The notes beneath the pieces were generated by a model. That model was not told where the DNA came from. It ran no database searches and worked only from the letters and a program-made list of their open reading frames with translations. 64,000 nucleotides of DNA from NCBI RefSeq assembly GCF_014203535.1, contig NZ_JACHJI010000005.1, positions 310,001 through 374,000 of the forward strand, given 5' to 3'. A program made the translations under genes and the position numbers. Numbering within the stretch: the first letter of the stretch is position 1; each line of letters begins with the position of its first letter. The DNA comes from Streptomyces griseomycini (GTDB lineage Bacteria > Actinomycetota > Actinomycetes > Streptomycetales > Streptomycetaceae). Positions 1-9,127 of the stretch are shown piece by piece.

Positions 1-211
1 CTCGGGGACGCCGGTTGCAGGCCGCCCGCCCGGCGGGTGAGCCGGGCGGAGCAGACGGCGGTCCGCCGCTGCGCGCCCCCCTCACGGAGGAGGCCTCCCC
101 CTCCGCTCCATGGTGGGCCGGCCCGGAGAGAGCGGCCCCGACGGCGCGTGACCGCAAGGGAAGGACGGGAAGCGAGCGATCAGCACCGGGGCCGCCCCGC
201 ACGCTGAGCGG

Positions 212-1195
212 TCATTCGTCGGAGGAGGGCGGTCGAGGGCGCCGGCGGCGTCGGTACCAGAGCGCGCCGATCGCGGCGGACGCCGCGGCCAGGGCGATGC
301 AGAGGACCGGCCAGTGGCTGTCGGCGATGCGCAGGCCGGTCAGGAAGGTCACGGCGGTCAGGACGAGCGGCACGAGGAGGGAGAGGAACGCGCGGAGCGC
401 GGCCGCCGCCACTTCCGGTTCGGGACGGGAGACCCGGTGGCGCGGGGCGGGCGCGGCGCCGGCGAAGTAGTAGGCGAAAACGCGGTGTGCCAGGCGGGCG
501 TCGGCGCGTTGGTAGGTCACCGCCATGTACGGGAGCCAGACGAGAGGGGCGACCAGCCCGACCAGGAGGACCGTGCCGAGGAGCAGCCACCGCCAGGTCT
601 GGACGGCGATCCGCCGTACGCGCCGGCCCGCGTCCTGGCTCTCGTCGCCTGGCGTGAGCATGCCGAGGAGGTGGGCCATGCGCAGGGTGACGTCCCACAG
701 GGCCCTCCACCGCTTCCACCGGGAGGGCGTGTCGGCGGTGCGTCCCGTCCGGGCGAGTGCCTCCTGCGCCTGCCGGATGTCCTTGTACGCGCCCTGGAGG
801 ACGAGGAGTTCACCGGCGCGAGCGCTCGCCGTGGGGTCGCGGCCGTCGAGGGCGGCCAGCTCCAGGACCGTGCGTGCCTGGCGGAGCAGTGCCGCGCAGA
901 ACGCCACGGGGACGAGCACGAGGAACGGGCCGCCCACGAAGGATCCCTCCGACACGACGGTCCGACGGCCGCGGGCGACCACCAGGGCCCGGAGCTCCGC
1001 CTCGGTGGCGTCGGGGTGCTTCCGCCGGAGCCGGGCGATTGTCCCGGGCACGGCCGGACCGATGCGGCGGACGGCGAAGTCGGCGAGGAGTTCGGGGAGG
1101 CGCCCGGGATCGGTGACGACCGACGCCAGCAGTGGGCGTTCAGGAGAGGGGTCCTCGCGGGAACCCCCAGCGTTCCGATTCTCCCGGTGTGGCAC
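212..1195 (-). CDS. Multi-pass membrane protein of unknown function
   Basis: This is a 327-residue protein read from a GTG start. I do not recognise a named family. The first third is soluble and Arg/Glu-rich. Hydrophobic stretches follow near residues 85-105, 200-230 and 270-295, with a last one near 300-315, so it is probably a membrane protein with about four segments. It ends in an Arg/Pro-rich tail. It is a single gene pointing away from the aldo/keto reductase to its right, with a 284-base intergenic region between them. The reading frame has the expected GC-rich third positions, while the overlapping frames look like shadows. Function cannot be inferred. Confidence 0.6.
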   Translation of the reverse strand: MPHRENRNAGGSREDPSPERPLLASVVTDPGRLPELLADFAVRRIGPAVPGTIARLRRKHPDATEAELRALVVARGRRTVVSEGSFVGGPFLVLVPVAFCAALLRQARTVLELAALDGRDPTASARAGELLVLQGAYKDIRQAQEALARTGRTADTPSRWKRWRALWDVTLRMAHLLGMLTPGDESQDAGRRVRRIAVQTWRWLLLGTVLLVGLVAPLVWLPYMAVTYQRADARLAHRVFAYYFAGAAPAPRHRVSRPEPEVAAAALRAFLSLLVPLVLTAVTFLTGLRIADSHWPVLCIALAAASAAIGALWYRRRRRPRPPSSDE

Positions 1196-1479
1196 GGATC
1201 GTACCTATCATGGAAAAGCCCGGCCGTGGTGCACGGGTGGCTCTCGTCCTTCCCGCCCCGCCTGTCCGGGCTCCCGGCCGGTTGCCGGCCCGCCTGAACG
1301 GTCGACGTGCGCCGGAGCGCGCTCCAGGTCGTGGCGTCGCAGACACCACGGTGCACGGAGCACGTGCCGCCCGATACCTCTCACGAGATGCCGGACGGCG
1401 GAATTCGTCGCTAGATGGATGAAGGGCTTCGTGCCGTCCGAACGACGAACGAGCGTGCAGGGAAAGGCTGGGACACGGC

Positions 1480-2469
<990 letters not shown>

Positions 2470-2826
2470 TCCTCCGCGTCAGGGATCCCGTCCGGACGTG
2501 TCGGGTCGCCCGGTGGCGCGTACCGGGCGGCCGGAGGCCGGGGCGATCCTGTCGGACGAGGAACGGGCCGTGCCGGAGGGACGGGTGCGGCGCCGTTCCA
2601 CGCCGCAGGCGTGGGCTTCGCGGTGCCGGACCGTCCTGGCGCGCGCCACCGGTGCGTCCAACGAGGACGTGGCCACACAGCCGGGCCCCACCACATCGTT
2701 CACGGCCCTGGGGGCGGCCACGAGGGGAGGCGATCGGCTCCCTGCTCGGTCGACGGTTATTCGGTGGATCCGCTCCCGTCGGGCTCGTACGGTGACCGGA
2801 CCCGACCTCGTCACGAAAAGCGGATC
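2470..2826. other. Intergenic region upstream of the RNA-repair operon
   Basis: These 357 bases hold no supported gene. The downstream reading frame stays open upstream to 2611, but that extension has no family-like sequence. The ATG at 2827 places the conserved ligase core (catalytic lysine at residue 40) at the usual distance from the N-terminus. The promoter of the operon presumably lies here. I see no convincing sigma-54 motif of the kind found upstream of rtcBA operons. Confidence 0.4.
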
Positions 2827-4566
2827 ATGCGTGTGCCCTACCCCCGTACGCCCCATCTCCCGTGGTCGCCGGGGGCGGCCCCGGACGACATACGAGCCGG
2901 TGATCTGTCCGGGCTGCGCGGCCGCGAGGTCGTGGTCACCGAGAAGCTCGACGGGGAGAACACCACCCTCTACGCCGACGGGCTTCACGCCCGGTCACTG
3001 GATTCTGCGCACCACCCCTCGCGGGCGTGGGTGAAGAGCCTGCAGGGGCGGATCGGCGCGGGGATCCCACGGGGCTGGCGGGTGTGCGGCGAGAACCTCT
3101 TCGCGCGGCACTCGATCGCGTACGAGGACCTGGAGAGTTGGTTCTACGGGTTCTCCGTCTGGGACGGCGGCGACCGCTGCCTGGACTGGGACCGGACGGT
3201 CCGGTTCCTGCGGCGGCTGGGGGTTCCGGTGCCGCAGGTGCTGTGGCGGGGTGTCTTCGACGAGCGTGCGCTGCGTGCGCTGCGGCTGGACACCGTGCGC
3301 CAGGAGGGCTACGTCGTACGCACCGTCGAGGGGTTCGACCGGCAGGAGTTCGGGCGGCGGGTGGCCAAGTGGGTGCGCGCACGACACGTTCGAACCGATG
3401 CGCACTGGATGCACGCCGCCGTCGCGGAGAACGCCCTGGGCCCGAGCGCCGCGCTGTGGGCGGTGCGTTCGGGGGCGGCCGCCGACGTGCCGTCGCTGTC
3501 GGCCGCGCTGGGCGTCGCCCCGGAGGATCCGGCCGCCGCCGAGGCCGCCGTCGCCGATGTGTCCGCGAGACTGGACGTGCTGGGCCGGTCCGGGGACGCA
3601 CGACTGGAGGGCGTCCTGGCCGCGATGCTCCACAGCACGCGCCGGGCGTGGCTCGGGCCCCGCCTCGCGGGGCCGCTGGGCATGCGGAGCGCCCGCCGCA
3701 TCGCGGACCTGGTCGGACTGGCCCCAAGGCTTCAGCGCCCGTACCCGGACGGCGACCGCCGGACCGGTCTGGTGCGCATCGCCCTCGCCGTCGACCCGGG
3801 GGTGCTCCACGCGGTCGCAGGGGCGGTCGCGCACACCGCCGAGGCCCGTGAACAGGTCGAGTGGTCGGCGCTGCACGCCGAGGACGCCGGGCTGCTCGGC
3901 GCATCGCCGCTGAAGCCGCTGCGGGCCGGGCTGCGGGACGCCCTGGCCGGCCTCGGCTCCGCTGCCGCCGACCGGTGCTGGGCGGAGGCGCGGGAAGCGT
4001 TCGCCGAAGGGCGGGTCTCCACCGTCGACGAGGCGGTGGCGGTGAGCTGGCGGTGGCGTTCCGGGGCGTTCCCCCGGCTGGTCCACCTGGTCGGGCCGTC
4101 GGGCAGCGGAAAGAGCACCTTCGCCGGAGGCCTTCCCCGGACCGACTCGTGCGTCTCCCTCGACGATCTGCGCCAGGCCCGGGGCTCCCGGGCCGACCAG
4201 CGGGCCAATGAGGACGTCCTGAGGGAGGGCCTGGGCCGGCTCGACTCGGCGTTGGCCGGCGGTGGGACCGTGGTGTGGGACGCCACGTCCCTCAACCGGC
4301 ACCAGCGTTCCCTGGTGCGAGGGGTGGCACGGCGGCGTGACGCCCTGGTCACTCAGGTGGTCGTGCTGGTCGACGAGGAGGAGTTGGCACGGCGCAACGA
4401 GGGGCGTGCTCACCCGCTGCCGCCCGGGGCGCTCGCCTCGCAGCTGCGCCGGTTCGTCCCGCCCTACCCGGGCGAGGCCCACCGCACTTGGTACGTCGGA
4501 GCGGGCGGAACCGTCGATGACACCGAGGGCGCGTTGGGCGGCGCCGTGGACGGAGGAGAGGCGTGA
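2827..4566 (+). CDS. RNA ligase-polynucleotide kinase fusion (RNA repair)
   Basis: A 579-residue two-domain repair enzyme. Residues 1-190 form a nucleotidyltransferase-type RNA ligase: motif I EKLDGEN with predicted adenylated K40, a YGFSVWD motif III at 107-113, motif IV EGYVVR at 160-165 and motif V AKWVR with K181. This resembles the Rnl2/DraRnl group, which seals 3'-OH to 5'-PO4 RNA ends. A helical middle follows. Residues 415-540 form a P-loop kinase with GPSGSGKST (423-431) and SLDDLR (444-449), matching the S-x-D-x-x-R signature of T4 polynucleotide kinase. The protein could thus phosphorylate 5'-OH ends and ligate them. Its stop overlaps the next start (TGATG), so the two genes are translationally coupled. 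Family assignment is from motifs; the exact substrate is inference. Confidence 0.85.
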   Translation: MRVPYPRTPHLPWSPGAAPDDIRAGDLSGLRGREVVVTEKLDGENTTLYADGLHARSLDSAHHPSRAWVKSLQGRIGAGIPRGWRVCGENLFARHSIAYEDLESWFYGFSVWDGGDRCLDWDRTVRFLRRLGVPVPQVLWRGVFDERALRALRLDTVRQEGYVVRTVEGFDRQEFGRRVAKWVRARHVRTDAHWMHAAVAENALGPSAALWAVRSGAAADVPSLSAALGVAPEDPAAAEAAVADVSARLDVLGRSGDARLEGVLAAMLHSTRRAWLGPRLAGPLGMRSARRIADLVGLAPRLQRPYPDGDRRTGLVRIALAVDPGVLHAVAGAVAHTAEAREQVEWSALHAEDAGLLGASPLKPLRAGLRDALAGLGSAAADRCWAEAREAFAEGRVSTVDEAVAVSWRWRSGAFPRLVHLVGPSGSGKSTFAGGLPRTDSCVSLDDLRQARGSRADQRANEDVLREGLGRLDSALAGGGTVVWDATSLNRHQRSLVRGVARRRDALVTQVVVLVDEEELARRNEGRAHPLPPGALASQLRRFVPPYPGEAHRTWYVGAGGTVDDTEGALGGAVDGGEA

Positions 4567-7409
4567 TGCGCACGAGTGACGAGGTCTATCACCGGGTCCG
4601 CTGGGACCCGCGGTTCGATCCGGCCCGGTTCGTGCTGGGGATCGCCCAGCGCGGTGCCGCCCCCAAGCGGGTCCCGCTGCCCTCGTTCGTACCCGGCGGC
4701 GACGTTCCGTGGCACCGGGTGCTGTTCGTCGAGGCGGACGGCGAGCTGGTCTGGGACCGTGCCACCGGTGTGGACCGCATCGGCACGTCGGACGCCGGCC
4801 GGGTGCGGTACCCGCGTCTGCTGCGGGCGCCCTTCTTCACCGCCGGGACGCCCTGCGCGTGGGAACCGGCCAAGGGGTGGCGGCCCACGGACGGCGCGCC
4901 CCGGACGACCGCGCCGAGCGCGGGAGGTCTGCGCGTACTCACCTGGAACACGCTGTGGGACCGGTACGACAGCGACCGCATCGACACCGCCCGGCGCCGC
5001 CCCCTGCTGCTCGCGGCCCTGGAGGAGGCCGACGCGGACGTCATCGCGCTCCAGGAGGTCGAAGCCGGTCTGCTCGCCCTGCTGCTGCGGACGCCCTGGG
5101 TCCGCGCCGGTTACACCCTGGGCGCCGATCCGGGAGGGAAGGACATCGAGGACAGCGGGCTGCTGTTGCTCAGCCGGCTGCCCGTACGGGAGGCGGGGCG
5201 GCACGAACTCGGACCGCGCAAGGCCGTCACCGCCATCACCGTGGAGACCGGCTCCGGTCCACTCGTGGTGGCCACGACCCATCTGAGCAGTGACCACTCC
5301 CGCAACGGTCCGGCCCGGCGGCAGGCCGAACTGGACCGGCTCGCCGAGGGACTCGGCGGCGTGGACGGCGATCTGGTCCTGGTCGGTGACTTCAACGACG
5401 GCGGCGACGGACCGGCCGCCGCGCTCGGGCTGCGGGACGCCTGGACGGAGGTCCACGGGCCCGGCGACCGGACGCCCACCTTCGACCCGGGCGCCAATCC
5501 GCTGGCCGCGGTGTCCTCGCTGTCCGGCCGGGCCTCCCGGCTGGACCGGATCTTTCTGCGCGCGGGGCGGCTGCGGGCGACCGGGGCGTTCCTGCGGGGT
5601 GACTCGCCCGCGGCGGACGGGCTGTACCTCTCGGACCACTACGGTGTGGGGGCGGACCTCCAGCCGAGCGGTACCGAGTCCGCGGATGTCCTCGACGCCC
5701 GGCCGACAGCCCGCACCGCGCTGGCGTGGATACCTCCCCGGGAGCTGTGGCCGACGCTCCAGGGCATCCGCCAGGAGCACGATCCGCAGTTCCACCGCTG
5801 GCCGCCGCACGTCAATCTGCTCTTCGGGTTCGTGCCGGAGTCCGACTTCGAGCAAGCCGCCCCGCTGCTGGCCGAAGCGGCGGCCGGCACGGCGGCCTTC
5901 ACCGCCCGGCTGGACGGGGTGCACACCTTCGGGCACCGGGACGGTGCCACCGTCTGGCTCGACCCGGCGGCGGCCGGCGAAGCACCGTGGGCAGGGCTGC
6001 ACCGCGCTCTGGGGGAGCGCTTTCCGCGCTGCCGCGGGCGAGCCGAGGGCTTCACCCCGCATCTCACCCTGGGCCGGACGAGGGACCCCCAGCGCCTCGC
6101 CGCCGCGTGCGCCGCCCGGCTCGGCGGCACGTCGGCACAGGTGGGGGAGCTGGTCCTGCTCTCCCGCCGGGGCGACGAACCGATGCGTCCGCGCGCCACG
6201 ATCGCTCTCGGAACGGGCGACGTACGGTGGCTGCCCGACACCCCTGGCCCCGCCGTCACCGAGCCGGCCGCGGAGGGCGAGGCCCGGGCCGCCCTGGCGC
6301 GCAGGACGGCGCGGCGCATCTCCGCGGCGCTGGGTGAGGGAGTCGTCCACGTCGTCGGATCACGGCGCATGGGCTGCGCCCTGGCCGGAGCGGACCTGGA
6401 CCTGGTCGCGGCGCTGCCGGGCAGCGTCGACCTGGCCGACGTCCGGGCACGGGTGACCGCCGCGCTGCCGGACGGCACCCGGGTGCGGCAGGTGACCGGT
6501 GCCCGGACGCCGGGCCTGCGGCTGCGCACCGGCGGTCTGGACGTCGACCTGGTCGTCGTCGCCACCGGAACGCTCGACCCCGGCGAAGCGGTGGACCGCC
6601 GCACCGAGTTGGACGAGGCGGCGGCGGTCGCCCTGAGCGCGGTGAGCGACGCGGACGCGGTACGGGCCGCGGTAGGCGACCACCACACCGCTTTCGCCCG
6701 GCTCGCCGGACAGGTGAAAGCGTGGGCCGGGGCGCGCGGCCTCGACTCGGCCCCCTTCGGCGGACTGCCCGGCCTGGCCTGGTCGGTGCTCGCGGCCCGT
6801 ACGACGCGCGAGGCCGCGGACGCGGCCGCTCCGGACCTGCTCCGCCACTTCTTCGGCACCTGGGCCGCCTGGGACTGGCGGGACCCGGTCGGCCTCACGC
6901 CCACCGGAACGGGACCGCACACGCCCGTGGTACTCATGACGCCCACTGATCCCGTCCGCAGCTGCACCGGGCAGGTCAGCGCCGGCTTCCGGGACCTGCT
7001 CACCGACGAGCTCTACCGTGCCTGGACCGTCCTGGAAACGGCAGCGGACGCGGACACGGACCCCTGGCCCGAGCTGTTGTCGCCGCCCTCCCTGCACCGA
7101 CGGCACGCGGCCTGGGCGGTCCTGACCGTACGCCCGGTCCCCGCCGAGGAGTTCGAGGAGACTCTGGGGCGCGTCCGGGGGCGCCTGCGAGCGCTGCTCA
7201 CCGCTCTGGAGGAGGCCGGAGCGGCGGACGCGCACGCCTGGCCCCGCCCGTTCGGGACCGGGCCGGGGTCCGCGCGGTACGCGATCGGCCTCGGCCGCAC
7301 CCCGCCCGGCGCTGCCCGGCTCGCGGAGATCTCCGGAGAGTGGGGCAGGGGCCTGCGCGGGGTCGACGTCACGTGGGCGGAGTGCGGCACCGTACCGACC
7401 CTGCGCTGA
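4566..7409 (+). CDS. Polydomain RNA-end processing protein: MJ1316 + EEP + 2H + poly(A) polymerase-like
   Basis: A 947-residue multidomain protein. Residues 1-75 match the MJ1316 domain (DUF504), proposed to recognise RNA cyclic phosphate ends. Residues 120-365 are an endonuclease/exonuclease/phosphatase fold with N128 (TWN), E164 (LQEVE), H239 (TTHL), D275 and N277 (GDFND) and D357/H358 (SDHYG). Residues 410-550 look like a 2H phosphodiesterase: HLTLG (499-503) is intact, while the first motif reads HVN instead of HxT/S. Residues 590-940 resemble a eukaryotic-type poly(A) polymerase, with GS (598-599), acidic triad D610/D612/D661, a central domain and FFGTWAAWDW at 762-771. The start at 4566 has GGAGGAG about 8 bases upstream; a GTG at 4563 is an alternative. 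It likely trims and remodels ends for the upstream ligase-kinase. Domain calls are by eye. Confidence 0.82.
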   Translation: MRTSDEVYHRVRWDPRFDPARFVLGIAQRGAAPKRVPLPSFVPGGDVPWHRVLFVEADGELVWDRATGVDRIGTSDAGRVRYPRLLRAPFFTAGTPCAWEPAKGWRPTDGAPRTTAPSAGGLRVLTWNTLWDRYDSDRIDTARRRPLLLAALEEADADVIALQEVEAGLLALLLRTPWVRAGYTLGADPGGKDIEDSGLLLLSRLPVREAGRHELGPRKAVTAITVETGSGPLVVATTHLSSDHSRNGPARRQAELDRLAEGLGGVDGDLVLVGDFNDGGDGPAAALGLRDAWTEVHGPGDRTPTFDPGANPLAAVSSLSGRASRLDRIFLRAGRLRATGAFLRGDSPAADGLYLSDHYGVGADLQPSGTESADVLDARPTARTALAWIPPRELWPTLQGIRQEHDPQFHRWPPHVNLLFGFVPESDFEQAAPLLAEAAAGTAAFTARLDGVHTFGHRDGATVWLDPAAAGEAPWAGLHRALGERFPRCRGRAEGFTPHLTLGRTRDPQRLAAACAARLGGTSAQVGELVLLSRRGDEPMRPRATIALGTGDVRWLPDTPGPAVTEPAAEGEARAALARRTARRISAALGEGVVHVVGSRRMGCALAGADLDLVAALPGSVDLADVRARVTAALPDGTRVRQVTGARTPGLRLRTGGLDVDLVVVATGTLDPGEAVDRRTELDEAAAVALSAVSDADAVRAAVGDHHTAFARLAGQVKAWAGARGLDSAPFGGLPGLAWSVLAARTTREAADAAAPDLLRHFFGTWAAWDWRDPVGLTPTGTGPHTPVVLMTPTDPVRSCTGQVSAGFRDLLTDELYRAWTVLETAADADTDPWPELLSPPSLHRRHAAWAVLTVRPVPAEEFEETLGRVRGRLRALLTALEEAGAADAHAWPRPFGTGPGSARYAIGLGRTPPGAARLAEISGEWGRGLRGVDVTWAECGTVPTLR

Positions 7410-7980
7410 CGGGGGACGGTTCCCGCAGCAGGCCGGTCGCGTGAGGTCCGCGAGCCGACGGGTTCGGCCTCGCGCCATGCCGGTGCGGTGGCGGCTTCAC
7501 CCGTGCAGCGGGCGGCCCCGGACGGGCTGGAGCCTGTGAATCGTCCGGTGCGACTCCCGATCATGGAGCATGCGCCGATGACCGGCGAGGGCGGAGCCAC
7601 CGACCACCTCGGCCGTGACAGGCACGATCCTGCGGGCAAGGGCCCGGCCCGCTGGACCATGCGCTGGAGGACCGCGCCGAACGCCTCCGCCATCACCTTC
7701 GACGGCCGTCGGACGGCTGTCACACGACCACCCCGAACGTCAACGGCGACCGGGTCCGCGGCGGCGAGAACGTCGTCCCGGCCGAGTCCTGTCCGCCCGG
7801 ACCCGCGCCCCTGCCGCAGGCCGCCACCCCGTCCGGCTGACATCGCGGGGCGGCGGCCGCGGGGGTGCACCGGAAACCGTGCCGGATCCTGAAAAAGGGC
7901 AGAATCCAGACACTTGACCGATTCAAGAAAAGGCGTACGGTCGTGAGGGAGATTGCAACCGTCCTCGAAAGCGCCCTCTC
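7410..7980. other. Intergenic region, no supported gene
   Basis: This 571-base stretch follows the RNA-repair operon. A 134-codon frame (7488-7892) is open but has low-complexity Arg/Pro/Thr composition and no recognisable family, so I leave it out. The last 70 bases are distinctly less GC-rich and hold a promoter candidate for the genes downstream. Confidence 0.4.
7914..7941 (+). promoter_or_regulatory. Promoter candidate for the ATPase/Fur-like pair
   Basis: TTGACC (7914-7919) and TACGGT (7936-7941) are separated by 16 bases. They lie in a locally AT-richer patch 40 bases before the ATG at 7981. The -35 box is a good housekeeping match and the -10 box is weak. This is a pattern match only. 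Confidence 0.35.
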
Positions 7981-8520
7981 ATGGATCGCACAGCTCCCCG
8001 GAAGACCCTTCCGAGTGGAACGATCACCGATGTGGCCGTCCCCGGCCCTCAGCGGCCGACTGCCGCCCTGCCGTCCGGTGCGGCGGCAGGGACCCGCGTG
8101 GAATCGTTCGTGGGTGGGCCCTGGTCCCTGCCGTGGTCGCCGACCGCCTGCTCCTCGGCGAGGACCGTCATACGCGACGTGCTGCCGCAGTGGGGTCTGG
8201 AGGACCTCGTACCGACCGCCGAGCTGCTGGTCAGCGAACTGGTGAGCAACGCACTGCGGCACGCCTCCGGCCCGCTGTGCCTCACCCTCGAGCGGGTGTC
8301 CGACCTTCGCTGTCTGGTCAGCGACGGCACCGCGGACCTTCCACGCCCGGCCGATGCGGGCCCGGAGGACGAGAGCGGTCGCGGACTCGTCCTCGTGGAC
8401 ATGCTGGCCGCGCGGTGGGGCTGCGAGGGCGGGCCCGAGGGCAAGAGCGTGTGGTTCGAGCTCTCCGGCGACCCCTGCGCACCCCGTCTCGACGGTGACA
8501 CGGAGGGCGAGGCGGCATGA
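7981..8520 (+). CDS. HATPase-domain protein (anti-sigma factor/regulatory kinase type)
   Basis: A 179-residue cytosolic protein with a GHKL ATP-binding fold near residues 60-165. The N box is seen in ELLVSELVSNALRHA and the G box in ESGRGLVLVD. These small RsbW/SpoIIAB-like proteins are abundant in Streptomyces and usually act on sigma factors or anti-anti-sigma proteins. The first 40 residues look unstructured. No clear Shine-Dalgarno precedes the ATG, so the start could be slightly different. Its stop overlaps the start of the Fur-like gene (ATGA), implying one transcript and coupled translation. A membrane PP2C phosphatase, the usual opposing partner class, lies 600 bases downstream. Confidence 0.78.
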   Translation: MDRTAPRKTLPSGTITDVAVPGPQRPTAALPSGAAAGTRVESFVGGPWSLPWSPTACSSARTVIRDVLPQWGLEDLVPTAELLVSELVSNALRHASGPLCLTLERVSDLRCLVSDGTADLPRPADAGPEDESGRGLVLVDMLAARWGCEGGPEGKSVWFELSGDPCAPRLDGDTEGEAA

Positions 8521-8975
8521 CGACCTCCGGCACGGCCGATGAACCGATGGCGCTGGCCGCCGAACGGCTGCGTGCGGCGGGTATGCGAGTGACCGCTCCG
8601 CGCATGGCGGTGCTGACGGCCGTCTCCGACTCGGGCGGCCACCTCGACGCCGAGACCCTGCGTGAGCGCGCCCAGCGGGTCACCGGCCGCCTGTCCCTGC
8701 AGGCCACCTACAACGTGCTGCGCGCCCTCACGGACGCCGGTCTGGTCCGATCCACCCAGATCGCGGGTCACCCCACCCGCTACGAGACCGAGCGCCACGA
8801 CAACCACCACCACTTCGTGTGCCGCGCCTGCGGCTCCATCCGCGACGTGGAGTGCGTGGTGGGCGCGGCCCCCTGCATGGAGCCACGGCTGCCGGAGGAA
8901 TACGACACCCAGGAGGCCGCGGTCACGTTCTGGGGCCTGTGCCCCGGCTGCCGGGCCGCGACGCCGGTTCCCTGA
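8517..8975 (+). CDS. Fur-family metal- or peroxide-sensing repressor
   Basis: A 152-residue transcription regulator of the Fur/PerR/CatR family. The N-terminal winged helix (residues 10-85) has the family pattern of GMRVTAPRMAVL and the recognition region SLQATYNVLRAL. The C-terminal dimerisation and metal domain has HDNHHHFVCRACG and a second CPGC pair near the C-terminus, giving two CxxC motifs for a structural zinc site. The His-rich HDNHHH segment supplies the regulatory metal or peroxide-sensing site. Translation is coupled to the ATP-binding protein upstream by a 4-base overlap. No catalase or metal transporter lies beside it, so whether it senses iron, peroxide or zinc is open; CatR/FurA-like sequences are closest by eye. 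Confidence 0.88.
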   Translation: MTTSGTADEPMALAAERLRAAGMRVTAPRMAVLTAVSDSGGHLDAETLRERAQRVTGRLSLQATYNVLRALTDAGLVRSTQIAGHPTRYETERHDNHHHFVCRACGSIRDVECVVGAAPCMEPRLPEEYDTQEAAVTFWGLCPGCRAATPVP

Positions 8976-9127
8976 CGAACCCGCCCCCGTGGTCCCACGA
9001 CGTGCGAGGAGGGCCCGTGCGCTGCCGTCCGACCGTGCCGGAGAACCGTACGAGCGGCTGATCACCGGACACGAGTACCTGCGCTGTCGCGGATCGATGT
9101 CCGCATCATCCCGATAGGATCCCTTTT

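Noticed and set aside
7488..7892. A 134-codon ORF after the RNA-repair operon
   Set aside because: Low-complexity Arg/Pro/Thr sequence without homology patterns.
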